Counted from the first letter of the stretch, positions 26,223 through 35,924 are shown. The stretch is DNA of 64,000 bases from Leptothoe spongobia TAU-MAC 1115 (GCF_018739885.1 NZ_JADOES010000017.1:34606-98605), one strand, 5' to 3'. Numbers and translations are program-made. The notes: generated by a model not told the origin, from the letters alone.

Positions 26223-27536
26223 TTATTTCACACCTGCAAGAGTTCTCTTTGGTGCAAAATAAGCATCTTGTTCTGCCCGGAGCTTGTGGGCAAGACGATC
26301 ACCAGGTAATTCTACATCGTCATAGGTGAGGGCTCGATCCTTGGGCACATCATTCTTTAGCTTGCAACCTTCAGCCAAACCCATAGGTAAGAGGTTTTCA
26401 GCTTGCACGATGTCACAGTTCTCACACATGCCGTAGGTCATGTAGTAGCCCAGACCGTCTAAGGTTTCTCCAGCCTTTAGATCAATCTTGGCAACAGCTA
26501 CAACATCAACGACCTGGGGGCCAATGGGGGCAATTACCACATCGTTAAATAGGGCTACCCGAGCTGCGGATAGGGGCACTTCAAATACGGTCAGATGGTA
26601 GGGAACATAGAAGCTATAAAGCGGGCCTTCTCCCAACTTTCCATAGTTTAGGTAGTGGGCCTGATGAGCATCATTGCGGGCGGCATAGACAAACACACCA
26701 GGACTAGGTTGAGAGCCGACAACGTAATCGACAATGCCACCTAGTTCCTTCATTTGGTCAATGTCATAGAGATCGACCATGTCATCCACATGTTTTTTGC
26801 TTTCGTAGCCCAACATGCCTCGCTGAGCAACTTTCATCCCTGTTGCATTGGCAACAATGGCTTGCTCAAAGGAGATTTTTGTACCATCAGCAAAACTCGT
26901 AACCATGTGGGGTGTTTGTCCCCATTTTTTAGCAAAGCTGGCCTGGGTTGTGGGGTTACGATACCGATCCTGTAGGCCTTTGATATTGCCGCACAGTAGG
27001 GGCTGTAAACCAATAGTTTTGACAAAGCGATAGAGGTTTAACTGGACACCCGGTTGGTCACCGTCGCAGCCAGTCAGAATCACACCAGCTTGATCGGCTT
27101 TTACCTTAAGGATGGGGCCAACTGTGCCATCGAGTTCTGCATTCATCAGCACCATGTGCTTTTTGTGCTTGATGGCATCAATGGTAACTTGGGCTCCGTA
27201 TTCTACATGGCCTGTGGCCTCGATGAGCACATCGATGTTGTCGGCCTGGCAGAGGAGAGATGGGTCCGACGTGACGGCATACTTGCCATCGGCAATGGAT
27301 TGATTTAAATCGGTGAGGGAGCTGACTTCTTTAGCATCTGTAATGCCAGCTGCACCATAGGCGTCCAACCCATTGTTAGCCGTACGATTGGCAATGGCAA
27401 CTAATTCCATTCCTGGCATGTAGTTGGCAATTTGGTTGGCAATCCCACGACCCATAAACCCCGCGCCAATCATTCCCACGCGGACCGGATTACCTGCTTC
27501 ATGGCGTGCTTTTAGGGCATCGTCAACAATAATCAT
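26223..27536 (-). CDS. NAD(P)-dependent oxidoreductase with SAF-type C-terminus, homoserine-dehydrogenase-like
   Basis: ATG at 27536 follows GGGAG at good spacing; an in-frame TTG at 27551 overlaps that site and is not preferred. The N-terminal half is a Rossmann domain (VRVGMIGAGFMGRGIANQI, IDVLIEATGHVEYGAQV) like homoserine dehydrogenase, followed by CDGDQPGVQLNLYRFVKTIG. The C-terminal part (VVAVAKIDLKAGETLDGLGYYMTYGM, then ENLLPMGLAEGCKLKND) reads as a SAF domain of the kind seen in antifreeze-like and sialate synthases. Such proteins occur in nucleotide-sugar clusters, where they are thought to modify a keto-sugar carbon skeleton. The exact reaction is unknown. Confidence 0.8.
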   Translation of the reverse strand: MIIVDDALKARHEAGNPVRVGMIGAGFMGRGIANQIANYMPGMELVAIANRTANNGLDAYGAAGITDAKEVSSLTDLNQSIADGKYAVTSDPSLLCQADNIDVLIEATGHVEYGAQVTIDAIKHKKHMVLMNAELDGTVGPILKVKADQAGVILTGCDGDQPGVQLNLYRFVKTIGLQPLLCGNIKGLQDRYRNPTTQASFAKKWGQTPHMVTSFADGTKISFEQAIVANATGMKVAQRGMLGYESKKHVDDMVDLYDIDQMKELGGIVDYVVGSQPSPGVFVYAARNDAHQAHYLNYGKLGEGPLYSFYVPYHLTVFEVPLSAARVALFNDVVIAPIGPQVVDVVAVAKIDLKAGETLDGLGYYMTYGMCENCDIVQAENLLPMGLAEGCKLKNDVPKDRALTYDDVELPGDRLAHKLRAEQDAYFAPKRTLAGVK

Positions 27537-27641
27537 AAAGATATCTCCCAATACAATAATTTAACTGTTGTCAGTAATTTGACTGTCTAAATTTTGATGT
27601 GTTTTGCCTACCCCTGGGGTCGCCAGTGCTATCGAAATCTC

Positions 27642-28166
27642 TTAAAGTAAAGGCCATGCAGTATCTTTGTCTGATACGACACTTATAGGACTTGGCCAAT
27701 CGATTGCTAGCTTGGGATCATCATATCTTAGCCCTGCTTCATTTCCAGGGGAATAAAATTCACTGACTTGATACAGTGCTTCAGAGTTATCCTCTTGGGT
27801 CTGGTATCCATGGGCAAAGAGCTCAGGAACATAGAGGGCTCGACGATTTTGGGGAGATAATTTAACTCCAAAATGGGTTAGATATGTGGGCGAATCAGGC
27901 CTCATGTCAACAATGACATGGAAATTACAGCCACTAATACATCGGAATAATTTAGCTTCTGTGGCGGGAGGGGTCTGGTAATGTAAGCCTCTGATGGTGC
28001 CTTTTTTTTCTGTAAACGCCAAGTTGCATTGGGCAATGGTTGGGTTTAAACCATGCTCTTTAAATTCTCTCTGGCAGAAGGCACGGGCAAAAAAGCCACG
28101 ATCGTCAGAACGGGGTTCCAATTCTAAAACGAATGCTCCCTCTAAGCCAGTTTCTATAAATTTCAT
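27642..28166 (-). CDS. dTDP-4-dehydrorhamnose 3,5-epimerase-like cupin (RmlC family)
   Basis: A 174-residue cupin with the RmlC order of motifs: PRSDDRGFFARAFCQREF, IAQCNLAFTEKKGTIRGLHYQ (catalytic His), HVIVDMRPDSPTY, then ALYVPELFAHGYQTQEDNSEALYQVSE (second His and Tyr) and GLRYDDPKLAIDWP. Family members invert C3 and/or C5 of 4-keto-6-deoxy sugars. No rmlA, rmlB or rmlD lies nearby, and the upstream gene makes CDP-glucose, so the natural substrate may be a CDP-linked keto sugar rather than the dTDP-rhamnose precursor. Confidence 0.9.
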   Translation of the reverse strand: MKFIETGLEGAFVLELEPRSDDRGFFARAFCQREFKEHGLNPTIAQCNLAFTEKKGTIRGLHYQTPPATEAKLFRCISGCNFHVIVDMRPDSPTYLTHFGVKLSPQNRRALYVPELFAHGYQTQEDNSEALYQVSEFYSPGNEAGLRYDDPKLAIDWPSPISVVSDKDTAWPLL

Positions 28167-28266
28167 AGGTATAGTTTGTTTGCACTGAAGGCAATGGGAA
28201 ATGAGGTTTGGATCAATTTATCCTACAAATCAGCAATGGCAAACGATGGCTCAATAAGTAGGACAA

Positions 28267-28312
28267 CTGCCTAGAGAGTGAGCATGGGAAACTCTTCTAA
28301 CTATCTAGGCAG
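28267..28312 (-). terminator. Hairpin after rfbF
   Basis: CTGCCTAGA (28267-28275) pairs with TCTAGGCAG (28304-28312), with a smaller GAGT/ACTC stem in the loop, just past the rfbF stop codon on the minus strand. No U-run follows, so partial termination or transcript processing is possible. Confidence 0.4.
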
Positions 28313-28320
28313 AGTGAGCC

Positions 28321-29094
28321 TTACCACACTTTCCAAGGAGCCTCATTTTCTTGCCACAGTTTCTCTAGATACCGCTTATCTCGAAGGGTATCCATGGGCT
28401 GCCAAAAACCATCATGCTTGTAGGCTGATAGCTCTTCCATATGAGCTATTTTTTGCAGCGGTTCTTTTTCCCAAGAAATGGAATCATCGTCAATGTAGTC
28501 AATGACCTGGGGATTGAGAACAAAAAAGCCACCATTGATCCAGGCTCCGTCACCTTCAGGCTTTTCTTGGAACTGGGTGATTTTGGTTTGGTCTTTTTCT
28601 AGAGAAATTGCGCCAAATCGTCCGGGAGGCTGAACGGCCGTCAATGTTGCTAATGTACCGTTCTGTTTGTGAAACTCGATCAACTCAGTAACGTTGACAT
28701 TTGATACACCGTCTCCGTAGGTAAAGCAAAAGTCTTCGTTGCCGACATGCTCTCTTACCCGCTTGAGACGACCACCGGTCATGGTTGAATCCCCTGTATC
28801 TACTAGGGTTACGCGCCAGGGTTCCGCTTTTCCAGCGTGCACATTCATTTGATTGAAGCGCATGTCAAAGGTGACGTCTGACATGTGGAGAAAGTAATTG
28901 GCAAAATACTCCTTGATGACGTATCCCTTATAGCCACAGCAAACAACAAAATCGGTGATGCCATGGTGGGAGTAGATTTTCATGATGTGCCAAAGGATTG
29001 GCTTACCACCAACCTCTACCATAGGCTTTGGCTTAATGGCAGTTTCTTCACTGAGACGAGTCCCTAAACCACCAGCTAGTATGACAGCTTTCAT
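28321..29094 (-). CDS. rfbF: Glucose-1-phosphate cytidylyltransferase
   Basis: Makes CDP-glucose from CTP and glucose 1-phosphate. The 257-residue length and the motifs are typical: [37 protein letters not shown] (nucleotide-binding signature of sugar nucleotidyltransferases, with the RfbF-type SEET), [37 protein letters not shown] and [17 protein letters not shown]. It is the first gene of a minus-strand operon that runs to the UDP-glucose dehydrogenase. The usual partner, CDP-glucose 4,6-dehydratase (rfbG), is absent from the window. Confidence 0.95.
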   Translation of the reverse strand: MKAVILAGGLGTRLSEETAIKPKPMVEVGGKPILWHIMKIYSHHGITDFVVCCGYKGYVIKEYFANYFLHMSDVTFDMRFNQMNVHAGKAEPWRVTLVDTGDSTMTGGRLKRVREHVGNEDFCFTYGDGVSNVNVTELIEFHKQNGTLATLTAVQPPGRFGAISLEKDQTKITQFQEKPEGDGAWINGGFFVLNPQVIDYIDDDSISWEKEPLQKIAHMEELSAYKHDGFWQPMDTLRDKRYLEKLWQENEAPWKVW

Positions 29095-29608
29095 ATAGTT
29101 AAAAGATTAATGAACACCTTTTATGCCATTAATGGCGTACGAACATAACAAAAACCATTAGTAGATAAACTTCTTTAAGGAAACTCTATATATAAGAGAG
29201 CCTCAATAAAGCGGCCTTAGACTAGAAAAATAGATACCTCATTATTTAACTCCTGGATCACTGGGCGTTCCGGAATATTACGCAAATTTCAGCTATCGGT
29301 ATTGTCTCTATTTTGTTAGTCGCAGTATTATCCACAGATACGGTATATGTTCTCTAGACGTTAGGGTCTAAGCAATTGTTCGATGACAAGATAAACACGG
29401 GCAGCACAGTACTTAGGAATGAGGATTCAATTAGGTTCTATCTTTTGATGTACAGGCGTTCCATGGGACGCCTCTTCAGACATAATTTTTGGATCTTATA
29501 AAATCCTTATCCCTTAGCGGTCAAGTCAGTTTTTTTGAAAAACCTAGCGTGTAGCAAATGTTTGTCGTCAAACACTATTATTGACAGGGTGCTCAAACTT
29601 TATAACGT
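29095..29608. other. Intergenic region upstream of rfbF
   Basis: No coding frame or RNA gene is recognisable. A near-perfect 20-bp palindrome with CCATGG at its centre lies at 29454-29473 (AGGCGT, TCCATGGG, ACGCCT), related in form to the larger palindrome at 62890. The rfbF promoter is presumably in the A+T-rich part near 29100-29250. Confidence 0.4.
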
Positions 29609-30232
29609 CTAGTGCTCAAAAATATTTTGATACTGCAGCAGATCTAAGTGGATAAAAGTGGGTAAACACTGGAAACATTCCTCTGCTAGGTACCAACGTC
29701 CTTCTCGCTGCAGCATTAGTGTGAGGCGCTTAGAGAGTTCATGCAGATAGCGAACATCGTTGGCGGCGTAAGCCAGTTGCTCATCGCTGAGGTCATGGAC
29801 GTTGCCCCAATCAGAGCTCTGGGCGGTTTTATCTAGATCGATGCCTGCGATTTCTTTGACTAGCTCCTTGAGGCCATGGCGAGGGCTGTAGGTGCGGGCT
29901 AGCTTACTGGCAATTTTGGTACAGAAGACGGGGGTGACATCAATGTCCAGGTGATGACTTAGGGTGGCTAGGTCAAACCGGGCAAAGTGAAAAATTTTGA
30001 GGATGCTGGGGATTTCGAGTAGCTGTTGTAGGTTAGGGGCGCTACTTTGGCCCCGCTCAATGCGGACGGCAGAACTGTAACCCTTGGTGTCGCAGAGTTG
30101 TACCAAGCATAGACGGTCACGCAGGGGATTGAGACCCATGGTTTCGGTATCGACTGCGATCGCATCTGAGGCTAGATAGCGCTCAAGTAGGGATTTAGGA
30201 ATGTCGCGATCGCAAACCTCAAAGTTTTCCAA
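29609..30232 (-). CDS. RNase D-like 3'-5' exonuclease domain protein
   Basis: A 207-residue DEDD-family exonuclease: Exo I motif IAVDTETMGLNP, Exo II in FHFARFDLATL, and Exo III LAYAANDVRYLHELS with the Tyr of the DEDDy type. It consists of the nuclease domain only; the HRDC domains of E. coli RNase D are missing, as in many short cyanobacterial homologues. It probably trims RNA 3' ends. The gene stands alone downstream of trpB on the same strand, about 80 bases away, and could be read through from it. Confidence 0.85.
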   Translation of the reverse strand: MENFEVCDRDIPKSLLERYLASDAIAVDTETMGLNPLRDRLCLVQLCDTKGYSSAVRIERGQSSAPNLQQLLEIPSILKIFHFARFDLATLSHHLDIDVTPVFCTKIASKLARTYSPRHGLKELVKEIAGIDLDKTAQSSDWGNVHDLSDEQLAYAANDVRYLHELSKRLTLMLQREGRWYLAEECFQCLPTFIHLDLLQYQNIFEH

Positions 30233-30312
30233 GTTTAGGGTGTCCTTTGGTTATATCAGTTGGCTATATCAGTATTGGCGCAGAGGTATGGTGGGAAACC
30301 TTAAACCTTCCA

Positions 30313-31569
30313 TTAGGTGTCAAACTTTAGTATTTTTGCCACTGTCTGTACATCCTTATCGCCCCGTCCGGAGCAGTTGATGACGATGGTGGGATTGCCC
30401 TCTAGCTGCGGGCATAGCTTTTCTAGATAGGCAAAGGCATGGGCAGTTTCCAATGCGGGAATAATGCCTTCCTGCTGAGAGACGAGCTGAAAGGCGTCTA
30501 GAGCTTCTTTGTCGGTGACACCGTAGTATTCTGCCCGACCAATATCTTTGAAGTAGCTGTGCTCGGGACCGACACCGGGATAATCGAGGCCTGCACTAAT
30601 AGAATGGGGTTCAACCACCTGCCCATCACTATCCTGGAGTAAAAAGCTCATGGCTCCGTGGAGCACACCTACCCGTCCTTCGGTCAGCGTGGCGGCGTGT
30701 TTGCCAGTACTGACACCTTCGCCGGAGGCTTCTATGCCGATCATCCTTACTGAGGGCTCATTAACAAACTCGTGGAACAGCCCCATGGCGTTAGACCCCC
30801 CACCGACGCAGGCGAGCAAAATATTGGGCAGACCACCCCACTTTTCCTGGCACTGGGCGCGGGTTTCTTGACCGATAATGGCGTGGAACTCTCGCACGAG
30901 CATGGGGTAGGGATGGGGACCGGCCACCGACCCCAAAATGTAATGGGTATCTTCCACGTTGGTGACCCAGTCGCGAATGGCTTCTGAGGTGGCGTCTTTG
31001 AGGGTGCCGGTACCAGCGCTAACGGGTTGTACCGTGGCTCCCATCAGTCGCATGCGAAATACATTCAGGGCCTGACGCTCCATGTCATGGACACCCATGT
31101 AGATCACGCAGGCAATGCCAAATCGAGCGCAGACCGTAGCTGTGGCAACGCCGTGCTGACCGGCACCGGTTTCAGCAATAATCCGCTTTTTACCCATACG
31201 CTTGGCTAGCAGCACCTGACCCAGGGCGTTGTTGATTTTGTGGGCACCGGTATGGTTTAGGTCTTCGCGTTTGAGATAAATCTTTGGGCCGCTACCATCG
31301 GGACGGGCGTAATACTCAGTCAGACGCTCAGCGAAATATAGGGGATTTGCTCGACCCACATAGTCCTTGAGCAGTCCATTTAGCTCAGATTGAAACCCAG
31401 CTTCATGGCGATAGGTGTAGAAGGCCTCCTCCAGTTCCGTCAATGCAGGCATTAGCGTTTCGGGGACATACTTGCCACCAAAGCGGCCAAAACGACCTAA
31501 CTTATCGGGGCGCACCTCAGGGGCAGTCAGGTTGGCTGGGACAGAAGTAGAAAGCGGAGTGGCAGTCAC
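30313..31569 (-). CDS. trpB: Tryptophan synthase beta chain
   Basis: Catalyses the PLP-dependent condensation of indole with serine. The sequence is strongly conserved: [39 protein letters not shown] (PLP Lys in HKINNA), [46 protein letters not shown] (phosphate loop), [13 protein letters not shown] and [14 protein letters not shown] at 31569 gives the usual short extension before [13 protein letters not shown]; the frame can extend to ATG 31662, but those 31 residues do not look conserved. It is divergent from aroE, the two starts being 50-142 bases apart. No other trp gene is present, as is common in cyanobacteria. Confidence 0.95.
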   Translation of the reverse strand: MTATPLSTSVPANLTAPEVRPDKLGRFGRFGGKYVPETLMPALTELEEAFYTYRHEAGFQSELNGLLKDYVGRANPLYFAERLTEYYARPDGSGPKIYLKREDLNHTGAHKINNALGQVLLAKRMGKKRIIAETGAGQHGVATATVCARFGIACVIYMGVHDMERQALNVFRMRLMGATVQPVSAGTGTLKDATSEAIRDWVTNVEDTHYILGSVAGPHPYPMLVREFHAIIGQETRAQCQEKWGGLPNILLACVGGGSNAMGLFHEFVNEPSVRMIGIEASGEGVSTGKHAATLTEGRVGVLHGAMSFLLQDSDGQVVEPHSISAGLDYPGVGPEHSYFKDIGRAEYYGVTDKEALDAFQLVSQQEGIIPALETAHAFAYLEKLCPQLEGNPTIVINCSGRGDKDVQTVAKILKFDT

Positions 31570-31711
31570 GATGATTGTTAGAGCTGGTGGTTGATCGAGG
31601 CAATGAAATCCTGGTGAAAACCTTTGAGAAAATGAAGTTTCTTGCCAGGTCGCAGATTTCATTATAAGTAATTGAGAACGCTACGCATCCTTAACGATTC
31701 AGGATAATCCT

Positions 31712-32599
31712 GTGGATACCAAACCGTTGATTATTAAAGGAACGACCCAACTATTGGGGGTGATTGGCTCTCCGGTCAAGCACTCGATGTCGCCGATTAT
31801 GCACAATGCTGCGATCTCAACCCTGGGTATAGACTACGTTTATCTGCCTTTTCCCATTGCCCCTGAGCGACTCAACGTTGCCATAGATGGCTTTGCCGCT
31901 GTCGGTTTAAAGGGATTTAACATCACCATTCCCCACAAGCAGACCATCATGCCTTTGTTGGCAACTATTTCTGATGTGGCTCAGGCGATTGGCGCAGTCA
32001 ACACCGTGTGGTGGAGCGATCGAGGTTGGTGTGGTACTAATACCGATGCTGCTGGTTTTATTGCGCCGTTACAGGTGTTAGATCGAGACTGGAGTCAGTC
32101 GCCAGCGATGGTGCTGGGCAATGGCGGTGCCGCCCGAGCTGTTGTTGCGGCCTGTCATCAGTTGGGCTTTCCAGAAATCATGGTGGTGGGTCGTAATGCT
32201 GAAAAGTTGGCAGCGTTTGCTCAAAGCTGGCAAATGTCCCCCTTAAAACCTCCAATTTCGATCCATACCTGGGAGCAATTAGATGACCTATTGCCCAAGG
32301 TAAGTTTGGTGGTTAACTCAACTCCATTGGGGATGGCTCCCAAGATCCAGGCTTCTCCCCTAACGGATGCTCAGATTAATCTGCTTCCTGATCACGCGAT
32401 TGCATACGATCTGATATACACGCCTAGCCCCACTCGATTTTTGCGACAGGCCTGTAGCGTTGGACTGGGCACCTTTGATGGTTTAGAAATGCTGGTCCAG
32501 CAGGGGGCAGCTGCTTTAGAAATCTGGACGCAGCAGCCATCCCCCGTGGACGTAATGCGACAGTCACTTGTAGATTATTTGCGGACATCGCAGGCATAG
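31712..32599 (+). CDS. aroE: Shikimate dehydrogenase
   Basis: Reduces 3-dehydroshikimate to shikimate with NADPH. The 295-residue frame starts at GTG 31712. Motifs: LGVIGSPVKHSMSPIMHNAAI (shikimate-binding Ser residues), GFNITIPHKQTIMPL (catalytic Lys), AVNTVWW, GTNTDAAGFI (catalytic Asp), VLGNGGAARAVVAAC (NADP loop), VVNSTPLGMAP, DLIYTPSPTRFL and FDGLEMLVQQGAAALEIWT. It shares a short divergent promoter region with trpB, linking two aromatic-pathway genes. No terminator with a T-run is evident after the stop. Confidence 0.95.
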   Translation: MDTKPLIIKGTTQLLGVIGSPVKHSMSPIMHNAAISTLGIDYVYLPFPIAPERLNVAIDGFAAVGLKGFNITIPHKQTIMPLLATISDVAQAIGAVNTVWWSDRGWCGTNTDAAGFIAPLQVLDRDWSQSPAMVLGNGGAARAVVAACHQLGFPEIMVVGRNAEKLAAFAQSWQMSPLKPPISIHTWEQLDDLLPKVSLVVNSTPLGMAPKIQASPLTDAQINLLPDHAIAYDLIYTPSPTRFLRQACSVGLGTFDGLEMLVQQGAAALEIWTQQPSPVDVMRQSLVDYLRTSQA

Positions 32600-32639
32600 A
32601 GCCAAACTAGTCATTAGTACGTACAGAAAGGGCATTATT

Positions 32640-32677
32640 AGAACAGGCAATAGAACAGGCGAATAGAACAGGCGAAT
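32640..32677. repeat. Short tandem repeat, three copies
   Basis: AGAACAGGCAAT (32640-32651) is followed by two exact copies of AGAACAGGCGAAT (32652-32664, 32665-32677), in the 245-base gap between aroE and the acyltransferase gene. It looks like slippage; no function is implied. Confidence 0.6.
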
Positions 32678-32844
32678 ACAAACTTTAAGGCATTCATTCC
32701 GTGAGACTGGAACTTTACGCTTTTGGAAAGGTTCTGCGTAACTGTTGTACTGATATCCCACTACGGCATCGTCCACTACTCCGGTCAAAGCTCTGACATT
32801 AATGCCTGCGCTACTTAATGTCTTCACTACAAAGTTAAAACGTT

Positions 32845-34014
32845 ATGCGATTTCCTTTCCCTGTTGTCGGCCAGTCCTCCCCAGCCCAGCCCCCGATGAC
32901 GGCGAGACTAGCCTGGTTAGATGCGGCAAAGGCCTATGGGATGTTTTTGGTGTACTATGGCCACTTTGTAGAAAGAATCTCAGACTTGCAGGGGTTTGTT
33001 GTTGGTACAGCTGCGTTTTCTCAGTACAAGTTTATTTATGCATTTCACATGCCCCTGTTTTTTATCCTGTCAGGGTTTGTTTACAAGGATAGAAAACAGA
33101 AATTCTCATCATTTCTGACCCATAGACTTTTAACACGTATCCTGCCAGCAATATTTTTTAACCTAGTTGCTGTCTGCATTCAATTTCTCTTAGCTGGTGG
33201 AGGCTCTGGCTTTTATGAGCGTTACCAAGAGACCAATGTCTTGCTGGATTTTTTGTCGGGATATCCGTTTGGCAATTTTATTACCTGGTTTCTGTTCTGT
33301 CTCTTTACGGTAGAGTTGCTAAACTACATTGCTCGCCCCTTCGTTAAGGCTGATGTATGGCGCAGAGGGGGCTTAGCCGCCTTAACACTTTTGGGTGGCT
33401 ATTTTATCGGGCTAAACTCCAATACTCTACAGGGGCTACCGCTTCGAGGGTTTGATTTTTGGTACTTTAACCAAGCCCTGGTTGGGTTTAGTTTTTATCA
33501 GATTGGTTTTATTCTCAAGCAGTCAGAGTTTATGACATTAGTGCAAAATTCTTTTTATAGATATTTAGCATTGGGACTAACTCTGATTTCAACTTTGGCG
33601 CTGTTTGGGCTAAATCAAGGTCCGTTTGCTGCAGACAGGAGTCTGGTGCTGATGGCAGGTGCCAGCTATGGCAATCTTTTCCTCTTTTCGATAACAGCCA
33701 TTACCGGTTCTCTTTTTATAATCACCCTGTCGCTTTTTATACCTGCAGGCAAGGGGCTCACCTTTGTTGGTCAAAACACATTGATTTTGTTGGGGCTTAA
33801 TTTTTTCTTTGCTGGCTTTGCAAAACCAGTGATTGAAAAAATTGGACTGTCGGTATTTGATAATGGCTGGGCTGTACTAGTCTTTTGTACGGCGCTAACG
33901 CTGATCAGTTTTTTGGTTAGTGTTCCGGTGATTCAGCTGCTCCATAGATTTTTTCCCCAGCTAATTGGTAAACCTAAGTTAAGAGGTCCCCTTTTGCCGC
34001 AACTACTTCGATAG
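32845..34014 (+). CDS. Membrane acyltransferase family 3 protein (OafA/WecH-like)
   Basis: A 389-residue integral membrane protein with about ten hydrophobic helices. The N-terminal signature WLDAAKAYGMFLVYYGHF and the following FHMPLFFILSGFVYK match acyltransferase family 3, which transfers acetyl or other acyl groups to sugars of polysaccharides. The His in YYGHF corresponds to the conserved catalytic position. An in-frame ATG at 32896 (MTARLAWLDAAKAYG) is an equally plausible start. The gene stands alone; decoration of surface glycan made by the 23.6-29.1 kb operon is possible but not shown. Confidence 0.85.
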   Translation: MRFPFPVVGQSSPAQPPMTARLAWLDAAKAYGMFLVYYGHFVERISDLQGFVVGTAAFSQYKFIYAFHMPLFFILSGFVYKDRKQKFSSFLTHRLLTRILPAIFFNLVAVCIQFLLAGGGSGFYERYQETNVLLDFLSGYPFGNFITWFLFCLFTVELLNYIARPFVKADVWRRGGLAALTLLGGYFIGLNSNTLQGLPLRGFDFWYFNQALVGFSFYQIGFILKQSEFMTLVQNSFYRYLALGLTLISTLALFGLNQGPFAADRSLVLMAGASYGNLFLFSITAITGSLFIITLSLFIPAGKGLTFVGQNTLILLGLNFFFAGFAKPVIEKIGLSVFDNGWAVLVFCTALTLISFLVSVPVIQLLHRFFPQLIGKPKLRGPLLPQLLR

Positions 34015-34110
34015 GCATAGTCAGTTTTAATAAAGGACTAAAGGACTGAGGGATAAAGACGTATTTTCCCTTATTTCCCCTGCTCTCTTGCTTGCATCTC
34101 TGCATTCGAT

Positions 34111-35220
34111 TTAAACAAACACCCTTAACCCATAGGGATTGGGCTTAACACTAACCTGAACGGTATCACCCGTTGCAAACCTAATGGGGGTCCGGGCTTT
34201 TAACTTCCCTAGACTGGGATGGTTGAGGGTGTATTTGTATTCACGGCCTAGAAATTCGCGATCGCAAATCACTAATACCATCTCTGCATCAGTTTCCACC
34301 GCTTTGAGATACAGCTCTTCCTGGCGCAGCATCAACATGCCTTGGGTCGCATCCGTCGGATTTACCATAGCCGTATCTACCAGTCCCAGGGCCGTTTTCC
34401 ATCCACCTGCTGAGCGCTGGGCTTTTAGAAAATTTGCCTGGGTGACAAAATCTGCAATGAATTGAGAGGCAGGCTGCTCATAAATTTCTTCCGGGCTTGC
34501 CAGTTGCTCGATCCGTCCAGCTCGCATCACAGCGACTCGGTCGGCAATAGCCAGGGCTTCCTGCTGATCATGGGTGACAAAAATTCCTGATGCTCCTACG
34601 CCTTTTAGAATGCTACGAACTTCCTGACGTAGGTACAGACGCACCTGGACATCCAAATTACTAAAGGGTTCGTCCAGTAAAACCAATGACGGGCGAGGGG
34701 CCAGTGCTCGTGCCAACGCTACCCGCTGCTGTTGACCTCCAGATAGTTCATGGGGATAGCGACGCTCAAACCCAGCCAGACCCACCAGGCTAATGGCTTC
34801 TTGGGCTAGGGTCTGGATCTGTGCATTAGGTAATCGGCGATGACGACCGAGATGTTTAAGGCCAAAGGATACGTTGTCAATAACGCACAAATGGGGAAAC
34901 AGCGCATAGTCCTGAAAGACGATGCCAACATCTCGACGCTCGGGTGGCAAGGTAGTTCCCTGACCACATACTGGCTGTTTTGCTAGTTCAATCCAACCTT
35001 TTTCAGGATTTTCAAACCCTGCAATGGTTCTCAACAAAGTTGTTTTACCACAACCTGAGGGTCCCAATAGGGCTAGCAGTTCACCTTGACGCAATTGCAG
35101 ACTGACTTGATTGATGGCGGGAACTGTTTGCTGTTGATACTGCTTAGTAACATTATGCAGCTCTAGTACCGTGGGTAGAGGTGTTGTGGTTACATTCGAA
35201 ACCTGCGAAGCCGTGGGCAT
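34111..35220 (-). CDS. ABC transporter ATPase, Fe(3+)/spermidine-type (FutC/FbpC-like)
   Basis: A nucleotide-binding subunit of an importer: LLALLGPSGCGKTTLLRTIAGFENP (Walker A), VFQDYALFPHLCVIDNVSFGL (Q-loop), LSGGQQQRVALARALA (signature), SLVLLDEPFSNLD (Walker B), FVTHDQQEAL (H-loop), then a C-terminal TOBE-like region ending VSVKPNPYGLRVFV. The domain order fits the CUT/iron family, and the sequence resembles cyanobacterial iron-importer ATPases. No binding protein or permease lies next to it, so the substrate is inferred only from family likeness. ATG at 35220 is preferred; the frame extends to 35283 without conserved sequence. Confidence 0.85.
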   Translation of the reverse strand: MPTASQVSNVTTTPLPTVLELHNVTKQYQQQTVPAINQVSLQLRQGELLALLGPSGCGKTTLLRTIAGFENPEKGWIELAKQPVCGQGTTLPPERRDVGIVFQDYALFPHLCVIDNVSFGLKHLGRHRRLPNAQIQTLAQEAISLVGLAGFERRYPHELSGGQQQRVALARALAPRPSLVLLDEPFSNLDVQVRLYLRQEVRSILKGVGASGIFVTHDQQEALAIADRVAVMRAGRIEQLASPEEIYEQPASQFIADFVTQANFLKAQRSAGGWKTALGLVDTAMVNPTDATQGMLMLRQEELYLKAVETDAEMVLVICDREFLGREYKYTLNHPSLGKLKARTPIRFATGDTVQVSVKPNPYGLRVFV

Positions 35221-35528
35221 AAGGGCTGAAGGAAAACAAACAAAATGGTTTAGGGAAAGGCAGTTATTGAGACTAGAAAGCAATAGTACCTAAAGTAATC
35301 ATATAGCTATGCATAACCATCTGCTGCAATAGACCCCTATTTTTGAAAATATCGCCTCTAAAAATGTCCGTATGACTGAAATTCATTCCCTGACTGGCTT
35401 ATTCAATTCTGTAAATCACCACAGTTTTTTTTATCAAAGAAAGGAAATGGTTGGTTTGTAGGCAAAATGATCATTTGGTGGTTTTAATCACCCCCTTAAG
35501 TGGGATAAGCAAAACGGAGATAATCAAA

Positions 35529-35924
35529 ATGAAGACTCGTGCAATTCAACTATTTTTGAGCTTGGGTGTAGCTACTGCAGTAGCAGCCTGTGGTGGTGGT
35601 ACCGATGCTGTTAAAGATGCGACTGATGCCGCTGGTGATGCAGTTGATGCTGCTGGTGAAACAGTCGATGCCGCTGGTGATGCCGCTGGTGATGCCGCTG
35701 GTAAAGCAGTCGATGCTGCTGGTGATGCTGTAGACGCTGCTGGCGATGCTGCTGGTGATGCCGTAGACGCTGCTGGCGATGCCGCTGGTAAAGCAGTCGA
35801 TGCCGCTGGTGATGCTGCTGGTGATGTTAAAGAAACCGTTGAGGATGCTGTAGAAGAAACCAAAGATGCCGTTACTGGTGAAGGCGATGAAGGCGGTGAA
35901 GGCGGTGAAGGCGGTGAAGGTTAA
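35529..35924 (+). CDS. Small lipoprotein with Asp-Ala-Ala-Gly repeats
   Basis: ATG at 35529 follows ACGGAG; the frame opens further upstream but without signal. The first 22 residues are a lipoprotein signal with lipobox VAAC, then GGG. The mature part (about 110 residues) is built of DAAGDA, DAAGKAV and DAAGDAV units in multiples of four to eleven residues, forming an acidic amphipathic helix like LEA-type proteins. It ends with KETVEDAVEETKDAV and a Gly-Glu tail (GGEGGEGGEG). It probably coats or spaces the outer membrane or periplasm; no catalytic role is likely. Repeat number may vary between strains. Confidence 0.7.
   Translation: MKTRAIQLFLSLGVATAVAACGGGTDAVKDATDAAGDAVDAAGETVDAAGDAAGDAAGKAVDAAGDAVDAAGDAAGDAVDAAGDAAGKAVDAAGDAAGDVKETVEDAVEETKDAVTGEGDEGGEGGEGGEG

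Noticed and set aside
32640..32677. Three short tandem units considered as a CRISPR array
   Set aside because: The units are 12-13 bases with no spacers, so it is a simple tandem repeat.
35546..35863. 105-codon minus-strand frame rich in Ser, Pro and Ala
   Set aside because: It is a mirror of the Asp-Ala-Ala-Gly lipoprotein repeats. The plus frame has a lipobox and ribosome-binding site.
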